From assembly GCF_001641335.1 (NCBI RefSeq), contig NZ_LVEM01000004.1:396557-460556 (forward strand): a stretch of 64,000 nt of DNA, written 5' to 3'. Position 1 is the stretch's first letter. Each line of letters starts with the position of its first letter. A program made the translations under genes and the position numbers. The notes beneath the pieces were generated by a model that was not told where the DNA came from, searched no databases, and saw only the letters and a list, made by a program, of their open reading frames with translations. The stretch is from Bradyrhizobium stylosanthis (GTDB lineage: Bacteria; Pseudomonadota; Alphaproteobacteria; Rhizobiales; Xanthobacteraceae). Below are positions 25,055 to 34,486 of the stretch, one piece after another.

Positions 25055-27124
25055 CTAGAGCATCCCCAGCACCCGCGGCAGCCACAGCGTCAGGTCGGGC
25101 CAGTAGGTCACGATGACGAGGAAGCCGAGCATGGTGATCAGCCACGGCATCACCGCCACCGCAAGATCGGTGATCCGCATTCGCGCTATCATGGACGCCA
25201 CGTAGAGGTTGAGGCCGACAGGCGGATGGCAGAGGCCGACCTCCATGTTGACGTCCATCACGATGCCGAAATGGACGAGGTCGATGCCGAGCTTCTTGGC
25301 CGCCGGCGCCAGGATCGGGGCCATGATCAGGATGATCGAGTTCGGCTCCATGAAGTTGCCGGCGAGCAGCAAGAGGATGTTGACCACCAGCAGGAAGCCG
25401 ACCCAGCCGAGATTCTGCGCCGCGATCCAGTCGGCGAGCGTCGCCGGCAGGTTCTCGTTGGAGAGCACGAAGGAGAACAGCACCGCGTTGGTGACGATGT
25501 AGAGCAGCATCGCGCTGGTGTTGGCGGCGCGGAGCAGCACCCGCGGCACGTCCCTGATCTTGATCGCCTTGTAGACGAACACCGCGATGATGAAAGAGTA
25601 GACGGCGGCCATCGCCGCCGCCTCGGTCGCGGTGAACAGGCCGCTATAGATGCCGCCGATGATGATGACGACCAGCATCAGGCCCCAGATGCTCTCGCGG
25701 AAGGTGCGGACGGTTTCGCCCCAGCTCGCCTTCGGCAGCCGCGGATAGTCGCGCTTGCGCGCCAGCCACCAGGTGACGATGCACAGCATCGTCGTCAGCA
25801 TGATGCCCGGCAGCAGGCCGGCGACGAACAGCGCGCCGATCGAGGTGTTGGTCGAGACCGCGTAGACGATCTTGGGGATCGAGGGCAGCATCAGGATGCC
25901 GAGCGAGCCGGCGACCGTGATGATGCCGGCGCCGAACCGCATCGGGTAGCCGTGGCGGACCATCTCGGGCAGCACGATGGCGCCGATCGCCGCGACGGTC
26001 GCAACGCTCGAGCCGCAGACCAGCGCGAACATCGCGCAGGCGACGATGCCGGCAAGGCCGAGGCCGCCATACCAATGGCCGATCAGCGAGGTCGCGAAAT
26101 TGATCATGCGGCGCGCGACGCCGCCATGGGTGAGGAAATTGCCGGCGAGGATGAAGAACGGGATCGCCATGATCTCGAAGCCCTCGATGCCCGTGAAGAG
26201 CTTCATCGAGACCGCCTCGATCGGCACGGTGGTCAGCGTGAACAGGAACGTCATCACGGTGAGGCCGAGCGCGATCGAGACCGGGATGCCGGTCAGCATC
26301 AGCGCGATCAGCAGCGCAAAGACGGTCGCGGCGCGCATCCAGTGCGGCAGCACCACCACGCCGAACTTTTCGGCAAGGCACATCATGAAGATCAGCACGG
26401 GCGCCATGATCAAGATGACGCCCAGCGGCGAGACTTTTCGCGCAGCAGCGCGGGTTGCGGCGCCGGCGGGCTGCGGATGCAGCGCGGGCGAGACGTCGGC
26501 CTCGACGCCCTCGACGTGGGTCTCGTCATGATGCGGCAGCTCGCCGGTCCAGTAGTAGAACCAGGAGACCTGCAGGAAGCGGAAGCACATCAGGCCCGAG
26601 CCGAGCGGGATCGCGAGATAGACGAACCACATCGGTGCTTCCAGATCGTTGGACTGCTGGCCGGTGTGGAACATCTCGCGCACGAAGGAGGTGCCGAAGG
26701 CGGCGATCATGCCGGTGAACAGCGCCCCGCACAGCAGCGCGAACAGGATCACGTGCTTGCGCGAATGTTCAGGCAGGCGGTTGACCAGGAGGTCGACGCC
26801 GACATGGATGCCGGTGCGCACGCCATAGGCCGCGCCGAACTTCGCCATCCAGATGAACATGTAGATGCAGAGCTCCTGCGCCCAGGACAGGTCGAGCTCC
26901 GAGAGGAAAGTGAAGACCGCCATCGACAGCGAGGCCAGCCAGGTCATCCCGTGTGCGGCCGCCCACCTGGAGAGGGCGATCGATTCGCCCGCGCCGTAGC
27001 GGTGCACGACAGCGATGAAGATAAGGCCGGTCGCAGCCGCAATGAGCGTCGCGATCAACCACTCTTCGAGATGGTTGAGCGCCTGGTTGAGCACGCGAAG
27101 CAAATCAAAGTCCCCCCAAAGCAT
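25055..27124 (-). CDS. TRAP transporter fused small and large permease (DctQM)
   Basis: A 689-residue membrane protein. The first 180-190 residues form a DctQ-type four-helix subunit. A hydrophilic linker (about 200-240) leads into a DctM-type large permease with many helices and motifs such as GIPVSIALG, PFFILAGNFLTHGG and the closing PPVGLNLYV. It imports an organic acid using an ion gradient. The ATG at 27124 (MLWGDFD, GGAA upstream) is preferred to a TTG ten codons upstream. The solute-binding protein gene lies upstream in the same direction. Confidence 0.9.
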   Translation of the reverse strand: MLWGDFDLLRVLNQALNHLEEWLIATLIAAATGLIFIAVVHRYGAGESIALSRWAAAHGMTWLASLSMAVFTFLSELDLSWAQELCIYMFIWMAKFGAAYGVRTGIHVGVDLLVNRLPEHSRKHVILFALLCGALFTGMIAAFGTSFVREMFHTGQQSNDLEAPMWFVYLAIPLGSGLMCFRFLQVSWFYYWTGELPHHDETHVEGVEADVSPALHPQPAGAATRAAARKVSPLGVILIMAPVLIFMMCLAEKFGVVVLPHWMRAATVFALLIALMLTGIPVSIALGLTVMTFLFTLTTVPIEAVSMKLFTGIEGFEIMAIPFFILAGNFLTHGGVARRMINFATSLIGHWYGGLGLAGIVACAMFALVCGSSVATVAAIGAIVLPEMVRHGYPMRFGAGIITVAGSLGILMLPSIPKIVYAVSTNTSIGALFVAGLLPGIMLTTMLCIVTWWLARKRDYPRLPKASWGETVRTFRESIWGLMLVVIIIGGIYSGLFTATEAAAMAAVYSFIIAVFVYKAIKIRDVPRVLLRAANTSAMLLYIVTNAVLFSFVLSNENLPATLADWIAAQNLGWVGFLLVVNILLLLAGNFMEPNSIILIMAPILAPAAKKLGIDLVHFGIVMDVNMEVGLCHPPVGLNLYVASMIARMRITDLAVAVMPWLITMLGFLVIVTYWPDLTLWLPRVLGML

Positions 27125-27209
27125 GATCGTTCCGAAGAGATCATGCGCAAACAATAACCTGAAGCACTATGACGATTCATCCAAATCTCATCGCGCTCTA
27201 GCGATACGA

Positions 27210-27241
27210 AACGGCCGGAAGTGCTTGCACTCCCGACCGTT
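27210..27241 (-). terminator. Intercistronic hairpin between dctP-like and dctQM-like genes
   Basis: Arms AACGGCCGGAAGTGC and GCACTCCCGACCGTT pair with two mismatches around a short loop. It sits between the binding-protein gene and the permease gene. Such stems commonly reduce read-through so that more binding protein than permease is made. Confidence 0.55.
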
Positions 27242-27267
27242 GATACTGTCCTCTCACGGAAAACGCG

Positions 27268-28269
27268 TCAGTTCATCTTGACGTCGAGTTCCTTGGCAAC
27301 GAGATCGAGCACTTCCTGCCCGACGCGGCCCTTCGCCCATTTGTAGGTCGGCTGCATCGCCTCCTGCCACGCCTTGCGGTCGGCGTCGGTCAGGTAATGC
27401 AGCGTGGTCCTGCCGGTCTTCTTGATCTCGGCCAGCGCGTCCTCGTTCTCCTGATGCGCGATCTGGTTGGTGTAGTCGGTCGCCTCGGCCATCGCCTTTT
27501 CGAGCTGGGCGCGGACGTCGGGCGGCAGGCCGGACCAGAACTTCGAGTTGACGATGACGGCATATTGCAGATGCGCGTGATAGGACACAGTGATGTCCTT
27601 CTGCACCTCGTAGAACTTCTGCGTCAAATAGTTGGACGCCGTGTTCTCGCAGCCGTCGACGACGCCGGTCTGCAGCGCCTGGTACACTTCGGAGAACGCC
27701 ATGATCTGCGGGATCGAGCCCATCAGGCGGAAATACTGATCGGCGATCTTGGATCCGGAGATGCGGAACTTGAGGCCCTTGAAATCCTCAGGCTTCATCA
27801 GCGCACGGTTCGACGACACCATGTGGAAGCCGTTGTCCCAGTAGGCGAGCCCGGTGATGCCCTTGGCCTCCAGCTTCTGGAACAGCCACTTGCCGATCGT
27901 GCCCTTCATCGCGGCGGAATAGGTCGCGTCGTCCTTGAACAGCCAGGGCAGGTCGAGCGCCTCGAACTCCTTGATGCCGAGCGGCGCGAATTTCGCGGTC
28001 GAAGGCGCCAGCATCTGTACCGAGCCGAGCTGGAGCGCCTCGATCTCCTCCTTGTCCTTGTAGAGCGAGGAGTTCGGATAGACCTCGATCTTGACCTTGC
28101 CGTCGGTGTACTTCTCGGCAAGCTCCTTGAACTTCAGGGCGCCCTTGCCCTTCGGCGTATCGTTGGCGACGACGTGGCTGAACTTGATGACGATGGGGCT
28201 CTGGGCCTCTGCAATCGCGGGGGCCATGAGAATGGCCGCAGCGGCGACCGCAAGGAGCAGCTTGCGCAT
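27268..28269 (-). CDS. TRAP transporter solute-binding protein, DctP family
   Basis: A 333-residue periplasmic protein. It has a signal peptide (about 1-23, MRKLLLAV to AEAQ), then the DctP fold with FSHVVANDTPKGKGALKFKELAEKYT and the central FKGLKFRI segment containing the Arg that binds the substrate carboxylate. It captures an organic acid for the adjacent permease. The ATG at 28269 has GGGAGG 8 nt upstream. Substrate unknown. Confidence 0.92.
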   Translation of the reverse strand: MRKLLLAVAAAAILMAPAIAEAQSPIVIKFSHVVANDTPKGKGALKFKELAEKYTDGKVKIEVYPNSSLYKDKEEIEALQLGSVQMLAPSTAKFAPLGIKEFEALDLPWLFKDDATYSAAMKGTIGKWLFQKLEAKGITGLAYWDNGFHMVSSNRALMKPEDFKGLKFRISGSKIADQYFRLMGSIPQIMAFSEVYQALQTGVVDGCENTASNYLTQKFYEVQKDITVSYHAHLQYAVIVNSKFWSGLPPDVRAQLEKAMAEATDYTNQIAHQENEDALAEIKKTGRTTLHYLTDADRKAWQEAMQPTYKWAKGRVGQEVLDLVAKELDVKMN

Positions 28270-28412
28270 GAAGATACCTCCCAACAACCTCTATAACCGG
28301 GTCTTTTTATTTTACGCGGTCAGTAGTGGCAGCAAACCGGCAGCCGAACAACTAGACCTAAGCCCAATTTTCTGCAGCCAAGCTATCGTGACGCGAACTG
28401 CATGCGCAACCC

Positions 28413-28449
28413 GGCACAAGCTTCGCTGCAACGGAGCGAAGCTTATGCC
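28413..28449 (-). terminator. Hairpin after tam
   Basis: AAGCTTCGCT and AGCGAAGCTT form a perfect 10-bp stem with a 7-nt loop, extended by GGCA/TGCC beyond one mismatch. It lies about 18 nt past the tam stop on the minus strand. No clear T-run follows. Confidence 0.55.
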
Positions 28450-28466
28450 GCATTGCGGCAACGGGA

Positions 28467-29237
28467 TCAGCTCTTGCGCTGGGCGACGATGAAGAGGCGC
28501 CGGAACGGGAACAGCGTCTGCCCCGCTTCATTCTTCGGATAGGCCTTGGCGACCCGCGCACCATAGGCGGCTTCGAACGCGGCCTTCTCCTCACCCTGCA
28601 GGATATCGAGATAGCGCGTCAGCCAGGTGCCCTTGGTCCACTCCTTCACGGGGTTGTCGCCTTCGAGCACCTGCAGATATTCGGTCTCCCAGATGTCGAT
28701 ATTGGCAGACATCGGCGCGAGAAGATCGTGATAGAAGGCCGGCCCCTCCACCGGCGGCGGAGTGACGAGATGCTCGACCTTGGCGCGCCAGGGGCCGTCG
28801 AGCGCGGTCTCGCCGATCAGCACATGCGAGGGTGCGAGAAAATTGCGCGGCATCTGCACCGCGAGCATGCCGCCCGGCTTCACCTTCTCCATCACCGACG
28901 GGAAGAGTGCCGCATGATTGGGCAGCCAGTGCAGTGCGGCATTGGAATAGATCAAATCATATGGCTTCGCCGGACGCCAATGGCCGAGGTCCTCATGCGA
29001 CCATTCCACATCCGGCGCGGCCTTGCGGCCGGCGGCGACCATCTCGGCCGAGCCCTCGACGCCGGTCACGGCCGCATCCGGCCAGCGCTCCTTAATGAGC
29101 TTGGTGACGTTGCCGGCGCCGGCCCCGAGATCGGCGATCTCGCGCGGCGCGAAATCCGGAATCCGCATCAAGAGGTCGACGGCGGGCCGCAGCCGGTGGC
29201 CGGAGAATTTCAGATATTGCTGCGGATCCCAGACCAT
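28467..29237 (-). CDS. tam: Trans-aconitate 2-methyltransferase
   Basis: A 256-residue SAM-dependent methyltransferase. It begins MVWDPQQYLKF, has the SAM-binding motif IADLGAGAGNVT and an acidic loop GVEGSAEMV, and contains the Tam-typical YSNAALHWLPNH segment. Tam methylates trans-aconitate, an inhibitor of the citric acid cycle. The ATG at 29237 is supported by homology to the usual Tam N-terminus; longer frames upstream are not conserved. It is divergent from the SDR gene. Confidence 0.88.
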   Translation of the reverse strand: MVWDPQQYLKFSGHRLRPAVDLLMRIPDFAPREIADLGAGAGNVTKLIKERWPDAAVTGVEGSAEMVAAGRKAAPDVEWSHEDLGHWRPAKPYDLIYSNAALHWLPNHAALFPSVMEKVKPGGMLAVQMPRNFLAPSHVLIGETALDGPWRAKVEHLVTPPPVEGPAFYHDLLAPMSANIDIWETEYLQVLEGDNPVKEWTKGTWLTRYLDILQGEEKAAFEAAYGARVAKAYPKNEAGQTLFPFRRLFIVAQRKS

Positions 29238-29380
29238 CGTTCCAGCCTTTTCTTTTTCGTGTTTCCTTCGCGAGCGCTCTTGGTTACCACTGCTCGTCCC
29301 GCCGAGGCAATTCGCAAGCCCGCGGGACGGGCAGGAAACGAACGACAACAACAAGCAAAAGCAAACAAGAGAGCGTGACC

Positions 29381-30124
29381 ATGGATCTCGGGCTCAAATC
29401 GAAAACCGCTGTCGTCACAGGCGCGAGCATCGGCATCGGCCGCGCCATCGCCAAGGGCCTCGCCGCCGAAGGCGTCCGCGTCGTCGGGGTGGCCAGGCGC
29501 ACCGACCTGCTCGCCGAGCTGGTCAAGGAAGTCGGCTCCGGCCTGATCACGCCGCTCGAGCAGGACGTGATGGCCAAGGACGCGGCCGAGAAGATCGCGG
29601 CCTTCGCAGTGAAGGAGCTCGGCCATGTCGACATCCTCATCAACAATGCCGGCGGCAGCCGCCCCCTGCCCGTCGATGCGCCCGACAGCAAATGGGACGA
29701 GGCGATCGCGCTGAACTTCACCAGCTACCGCCGCATCGCGCACGCGCTGCTGCCGCAGATGATCGAACGCAAATGGGGCCGCATCGTCAACATCACCGGC
29801 AAGTCCGAGCCGGAAGGCCTCAACGCCGCCTTCGCTGCCAAGGCCGCCGTGCACGCCTGGGCCAAGGGCCTGTCGCGCGAGATCGGCGAGCACGGCATCA
29901 CCATCAACTGCATCCCGCCCGGCCGCATCATGAGCGAGCAGATCCGCCGCAACTACCCGCCGGATTATCGCGAGCGCTTTGCCGAGGAAGAGATCCCGGT
30001 CGGCTATTGGGGCGAGCCGGAAGACCTCGCTGCGCTCGCGGTGTTCTTGGCGTCACCGGTGGCAAGGTACATCACGGGCACGGTGATCCCCGTGGATGGC
30101 GGCTTGCGGCGATATCAGTTCTGA
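29381..30124 (+). CDS. Short-chain dehydrogenase/reductase with atypical active site
   Basis: A 247-residue Rossmann-fold SDR with cofactor motif TGASIGIGRA and structural INNAGGS. The C-terminal GTVIPVDGGLRRY is typical of the classical family. However, where the YxxxK motif should lie, the sequence reads LNAAFAAKAAVHAW: the Lys is present but the residue four before it is Ala, not Tyr. The Ser position is also unclear. It may be a non-catalytic or differently acting SDR. ATG 29381 has AGAGAG upstream; GTG 29375 is an alternative. Confidence 0.82.
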   Translation: MDLGLKSKTAVVTGASIGIGRAIAKGLAAEGVRVVGVARRTDLLAELVKEVGSGLITPLEQDVMAKDAAEKIAAFAVKELGHVDILINNAGGSRPLPVDAPDSKWDEAIALNFTSYRRIAHALLPQMIERKWGRIVNITGKSEPEGLNAAFAAKAAVHAWAKGLSREIGEHGITINCIPPGRIMSEQIRRNYPPDYRERFAEEEIPVGYWGEPEDLAALAVFLASPVARYITGTVIPVDGGLRRYQF

Positions 30125-30198
30125 AGCCGCTACACGCTCCCAATCCGGTTCACCCCTGCTGTCGGTAGGGGATCGCAATCGAGAGCGGCTGCTGTAGC

Positions 30199-30331
30199 CA
30201 TCCTTCGAGACGCCCGCCCTTGGGCGGGCTCCTCGGGATGAGGACGGAATGCGTGGCTGCAGTTGCAGCGGACACGGTGCTGCTTAGCCTCATCCTGAGG
30301 AGACGGCTGAAAGCGGTCGTCTCGAAGGACG
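30199..30331. repeat. Dispersed inverted repeat (CATCCTTCGAGACG type)
   Basis: CATCCTTCGAGACG at 30199 is matched by CGTCTCGAAGGACG at 30318, and inside them CCTCGGGATGAGG faces CCTCATCCTGAGG. This nested inverted repeat is a type I know from Bradyrhizobium and Rhodopseudomonas intergenic regions. The spacer 30125-30355 holds nothing else I can recognise. Confidence 0.65.
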
Positions 30332-30355
30332 AGGCGTGCAACGCCCTGCCTTGCC

Positions 30356-32209
30356 TCAATTGCACACTTCGCGGGTGCGCCCATTGATGCCGGCTGCGTT
30401 GCCGATCCCGGCGGAGGTGTCGGCGACGAGCCTGCAGCCGCGCGCGACGGGGCGGCAGCCGGCCTGGTTGCAGATCATCTGGCCGGATGATTGCTGCTTG
30501 GCGGGTGCGGCCTCCTCGCTCTTGCGCGCGGCATCGCGCGCCCTGGACTGCTCGCGGCTCGCGGCCGGCTTCTTGTCCTCGACCTTCTCGCATTCATTGT
30601 CGTCATTGACGCGGTAGCCGGCACGGCAGGCGATCTTGACGCAAGCATCGCCGTCGGCCCTGAAACCATGGTCGCAGACCAGCGGGCAGACCCGACCCGG
30701 CTTGGCCTTGATCGCGTCCAGCGCGTCGGCGCTGGCATTGGCCGCGTCGAGCTTGGTGCCCGCATATTTGTTGAACAGCGCGAGCGAGCGTTGCGAGGAC
30801 GCCTTCCAGTCCCCGTCGGCCGCCGCGGACATGCATCCGACCCGCCGCAATTCCGACTGCACCGCCTTCGCCGTCTCCTGCGGCGACAGGCTCGGCTGCG
30901 ACGACGACGGCGCAACGGCCGCGACCTTCACGTCGCCGCCGTCCTGTGCCGTCTTTGCGCTCGCATTCCTGGCGGCCGCCTCAGTCGCGGTCTTCTCGTT
31001 GGCGATCTTGTCGGCCAGCGCTTTCTCCGCGGCCGCCTTGTCGGCCAGCGCCTTTGCCACTGCGGCCTCGGCTTCCTTGCGCCGTTGCTCCGCCGCGGCA
31101 GCCTTGGCCTCCTCGACCTGCTTCGCCTTCTCGGCGGCGAGCCTTGCATCCTCGGCGGCCTTCGCCGCGGCGGCGGCCTTGTCCTGCTCCGCCTTCTGAG
31201 CCCGATCGGCGGCGAGCCGGGCCTTCTCCTCCTCGGCCAGCCGCGCCTTCTCGACGGCCGCGGCGCGCGTCTCCTCGGCAGCGATGCGGTTGAGCTGGCC
31301 CTTGGCGAGGCTCGCGTAGAAACCTTCGGGATATTCGGCCAGGAACGCGGTCCACACCTCCCTGGTGCCGATCTGGAGCGCCAGCTCGTAGTCGCGGCGG
31401 ACGGCATCCTGCGGGCTTGCCTGCGGGGCGGTCACGACCGGCCTTGCCGCAACCAGCGGCACGTCATCGCCGCCGAGGGAGCCGTAGACATAGGGCTCCT
31501 GCTTGTAGCCGGTGCTCTTGAGCACGTCGTCGCGGACGAACCCGAAGGCCTTGCGAAGATCGAGGCCCGGCGTCGGCAGCCGCTCGACCAGCGCCGTGGC
31601 AAACGGGCTGTTTCGGGAGTCGCCATCGGAGGCCGTCGAGCCCGCCTTCGCAGCGAAAGCGATCATCGTGTTCGGGCTGGTCGGCTCGACCTTGGCAAGA
31701 CCGCGTCCGATCGCGCGCGCGGCCACGGTCCGCTTCATGCTCTTGGCGAAGGGATTGTCACGGCACGCGTCCAGAATGATGAGACGGAGCTGCTTCGCCG
31801 GCTCGACGGCGAACAGCGCACGGTCGAGCCCCACGGTCTCGTCGAGCACGTCGCTGTCGGTCTCGAGCGCCGCGTCGACCGGGATCAGGTAATTGGTCCC
31901 GTCCAGCTCGATGCCGTGACCGGCGTAGTAGATTACGGCAACCTCGGCGTCGCGCGCCCGCCCGCCGAACTCCCGCAGCGCCTTGCGCATCTCCGATGCA
32001 TTGAGGTCGGTCCTGGTGTCGATCCAGTCGAACCCGGCCTTCTTCAACATGCCGCCGACCAGAACGGCGTCGTTCGCGGGATTGGCGAGCTTCGCCGCGC
32101 TCTTGTAGGCGGAATTGCCGATCACCAGCGCAACCCGGCGCTCGGCATGAACAGGGCCGCAACCGAGCCAGATGAAAATGACCAATGAAAACCAGCGAAA
32201 AGCGCCCAT
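30356..32209 (-). CDS. Exported caspase-family (peptidase C14) protein
   Basis: A 617-residue protein with a signal peptide (1-22) and a caspase/metacaspase-like domain (about 24-260). The catalytic dyad is intact: His98 in YYAGHGIE and Cys149 in LDACRDNPF. A long Ala/Lys/Glu-rich segment (about 310-420) is probably coiled-coil, and the C-terminal region is Cys-rich with paired cysteines. It is probably a secreted or periplasmic protease or a scaffold derived from one; substrate unknown. A consensus CRP site lies 63 nt upstream of its start. Confidence 0.82.
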   Translation of the reverse strand: MGAFRWFSLVIFIWLGCGPVHAERRVALVIGNSAYKSAAKLANPANDAVLVGGMLKKAGFDWIDTRTDLNASEMRKALREFGGRARDAEVAVIYYAGHGIELDGTNYLIPVDAALETDSDVLDETVGLDRALFAVEPAKQLRLIILDACRDNPFAKSMKRTVAARAIGRGLAKVEPTSPNTMIAFAAKAGSTASDGDSRNSPFATALVERLPTPGLDLRKAFGFVRDDVLKSTGYKQEPYVYGSLGGDDVPLVAARPVVTAPQASPQDAVRRDYELALQIGTREVWTAFLAEYPEGFYASLAKGQLNRIAAEETRAAAVEKARLAEEEKARLAADRAQKAEQDKAAAAAKAAEDARLAAEKAKQVEEAKAAAAEQRRKEAEAAVAKALADKAAAEKALADKIANEKTATEAAARNASAKTAQDGGDVKVAAVAPSSSQPSLSPQETAKAVQSELRRVGCMSAAADGDWKASSQRSLALFNKYAGTKLDAANASADALDAIKAKPGRVCPLVCDHGFRADGDACVKIACRAGYRVNDDNECEKVEDKKPAASREQSRARDAARKSEEAAPAKQQSSGQMICNQAGCRPVARGCRLVADTSAGIGNAAGINGRTREVCN

Positions 32210-32271
32210 CGTCGCCCCGAATATATGCGCGCAAGCCTATGCAGAGCCTCGCCAAAGGCAAGTGCGACGTA

Positions 32272-32287
32272 TGTGACATCAGTCACA
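32272..32287 (-). promoter_or_regulatory. Perfect CRP-type site upstream of the caspase gene
   Basis: TGTGAC-ATCA-GTCACA matches the CRP consensus TGTGA-N6-TCACA exactly. It ends 63 nt before the start codon of the caspase-like gene, the spacing typical of class II activation. It differs from the FixK box, so another CRP/FNR-family protein should bind it. Confidence 0.65.
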
Positions 32288-32338
32288 CAAGCCACCCGGG
32301 CTTGCGGCTGCCGCGCCGCCGCGTGCCCACAGAGCCCG

Positions 32339-33943
32339 TCACTCCGGAAGGCCCGCCGCCCGGAGCGCCCCGGCGAAATTCGCGAGATCCTCGCTCCGGC
32401 GAAACGGTGCCAGCTCCGCCAGGTTGGCGGCGCGCAAATGCGGATTGAGCTCGAACGCACGCAACATGGCTCTCTGCGCTTGCTCGAGCCGTCCGGCGAT
32501 CGCATTGCTGGCCGCGAAAATGCAGATTGAAAGCAGAAAACCCGGATTGTCGCGCATTGCCTCTTCGGCGCACGCCAACGCAACGTCGTAGCGGCCCGCC
32601 AGGAAATGAGCATAGGCCATGGCGCTGTGCGTGGTGTAGTACATGGACGGATCGCGCGGGCTCAAGCGCATCGCATGCGTAGCGTGCGCGAGCGACAAAT
32701 CAGGCTCGCCTCTCCAGATCCTCAACCAGGCACTGAGCATCCAGGCTCGGGCGAAGTTTGGATTGACGGTCAGCGCCCGGTCCATGAAAGCGGCAGCGTC
32801 ATCGAACTCATGGGCCAGAAACGCGAGTGCGTATCCGCCCATGCATAGCGCAAATGGATCGTCTGCCCCGAGATCCACGGCTTTCCGACCCAGCCGGGTG
32901 GCTTCCGCTGTTTCCAGCGCTTGATCGTTCATGCGACCAAGCGCCTTGCGTCGAACATAACACCAGGCCGCCATGCCATAGGCACAGGCAAGATGAGGGT
33001 CCAGTTCGATCGCCTTGTAGAAGAGCTGCAGCGCCTCGCTGTTCGCGTCCTTGGACCAGCGAGCTCTCGCCAGCCCACGCAGGTAATAATCGTACGCGTC
33101 CAGATTTTCGGTCGGCTTGCGTCTGGCCCGCTTGATCTCCTCATGCTGCAGCTTCGGCGCGATGGCTCCCACGACGCTGGATGTCACATCGTCCTGCAGG
33201 TCGAACATATCCTCGATCGGCCCCTCGAAGCGGTCCGCCCAGAGATGCGCTCCGGTTTCGGTATCGATGAGCTGCCCCGCGATACGAAGGCGGTTTCCGG
33301 CCTTGCGCACGCTGCCTTCGAGCACGTAGCGCACGCCAAGCTCGCGGCCGACCTGCTTCACGTCCACGGCCCGGCCCTTGTACGTGAAGCTCGAATTGCG
33401 AGCGATCACGAACAGCCAGCGAAACAGGGACAGCGCCATCGTGATATCTTCCACGACGCCATCTGCGAAATACTCCTGCTCCGGATCGGAGCTCAAATTG
33501 GCGAACGGGAGCACGGCGATCGAGGGCCTGCCGGGCGGCGGGAGAGCGGGACTTCCCGGTTCTGCCCTGGTGTCCACAACCGCCGGGCTATCGCGCCCTT
33601 CCTCCCGCACCGGTCCGATGAAACGGAAGCCCTTCCGCGGCAACGTCTTGATCAGCCGCTGTTCGCTCCCGGTGTCGCTCACCGCGCTCCGGACAACGTT
33701 CAGGCGGGTCGTCAACGCTGCATCCGACACGCTGCGCCCATTCCAGATGGCGTTGATGAGGTCGTCCTTGCTGACGACGCGCTCCCGGTTGCGGATGAGG
33801 TAGTCCAGGAGGTCGAAGACTTGTGGCGCCAAGGGTACAACGTCCGCGCCGCGATAGAGCTCGCGGCGGTCGAGATCCAGTGCGTAGTCCTCGAACAGAT
33901 AGCGCAAGCTGCGAAACTCCCTGGATTCAGAAGTCCCGGTCAC
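32339..33943 (-). CDS. Winged-helix regulator with TolB-N-like and TPR domains
   Basis: A 534-residue protein. Residues about 15-110 form an OmpR/CadC-type winged helix (LAPQVFDLLDYLIRNRERVVSKDDL, ending LPRKGFRFIG). Residues about 145-270 resemble the adenylate-cyclase-associated TolB-N domain (SIAVLPFANLSSDPEQEYFADG). The remainder is TPR repeats. Such proteins are common in Bradyrhizobium; no membrane helix is seen, so it is a cytoplasmic regulator. Targets are unknown. It lies downstream of the caspase gene's promoter on the same strand. Confidence 0.82.
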   Translation of the reverse strand: MTGTSESREFRSLRYLFEDYALDLDRRELYRGADVVPLAPQVFDLLDYLIRNRERVVSKDDLINAIWNGRSVSDAALTTRLNVVRSAVSDTGSEQRLIKTLPRKGFRFIGPVREEGRDSPAVVDTRAEPGSPALPPPGRPSIAVLPFANLSSDPEQEYFADGVVEDITMALSLFRWLFVIARNSSFTYKGRAVDVKQVGRELGVRYVLEGSVRKAGNRLRIAGQLIDTETGAHLWADRFEGPIEDMFDLQDDVTSSVVGAIAPKLQHEEIKRARRKPTENLDAYDYYLRGLARARWSKDANSEALQLFYKAIELDPHLACAYGMAAWCYVRRKALGRMNDQALETAEATRLGRKAVDLGADDPFALCMGGYALAFLAHEFDDAAAFMDRALTVNPNFARAWMLSAWLRIWRGEPDLSLAHATHAMRLSPRDPSMYYTTHSAMAYAHFLAGRYDVALACAEEAMRDNPGFLLSICIFAASNAIAGRLEQAQRAMLRAFELNPHLRAANLAELAPFRRSEDLANFAGALRAAGLPE

Positions 33944-34078
33944 CGGCTACCGCTTCAGCCCGGTGGAAGACCGCAAGAATAAGCTGCCGGTGAGGAAAAT
34001 GTAAGTTGGAGGTCAAGCGTGCCGGGGTGAATCTCGGCAGATTCTCCGAGTGGAAATGGGCCACTCGAGGATGCTGCG

Positions 34079-34303
34079 ATGAGCACGATTTCCCAAACGA
34101 CCGTATGGCAGCGCCGCCATGGCGGCGCTTTCAGGAATTTCTGGGCCGCTTTTCAGGAGTGGCGGAAATGGGAGCGGCTGCGCCACGATCTTTGCAGCCT
34201 CAGCGATCAGGAACTGAAGGATATCGGGATTACGTATGGCGAGATCGACTACGTGGTCGCGAACCGAGAGACTGACCCGCGAGGCATAAGATCGGCCGGA
34301 TGA
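34079..34303 (+). CDS. DUF1127 small protein
   Basis: A 74-residue protein with the DUF1127 signature in its second half: WRKWERLRHDLCSLSDQELKDIGI. Short DUF1127 proteins in alphaproteobacteria bind RNA or affect phosphate and stress responses in some species; the role here is unknown. It stands alone, followed by a 96-bp repeat. Confidence 0.8.
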   Translation: MSTISQTTVWQRRHGGAFRNFWAAFQEWRKWERLRHDLCSLSDQELKDIGITYGEIDYVVANRETDPRGIRSAG

Positions 34304-34320
34304 CCGGACATCGCCTCGCG

Positions 34321-34416
34321 CAGCCCGTAGGATGGGTAGAGCGCAGCGAAACCCATCGACAGCATCCGAGATGAAGCGTGATGGGTTTCGCAAGTGCTCT
34401 ACCCATCCTACGAGCT
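34321..34416. repeat. 96-bp inverted repeat, copy 1
   Basis: It begins CAGCCCGTAGGATGGGTAGA and ends with the facing CTACCCATCCTACGAGCT, with inner arms GAAACCCATC and GATGGGTTTC. A nearly identical 96-bp copy occurs at 39038-39133 in the same orientation. It is a dispersed intergenic element. Confidence 0.8.
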
Positions 34417-34486
34417 GACAGACGGCATCGTCTCGCGCAGCACGAGACCGCCCGGCGGCGGTCTCGCACGCGGAGAGAAGGCTCCG

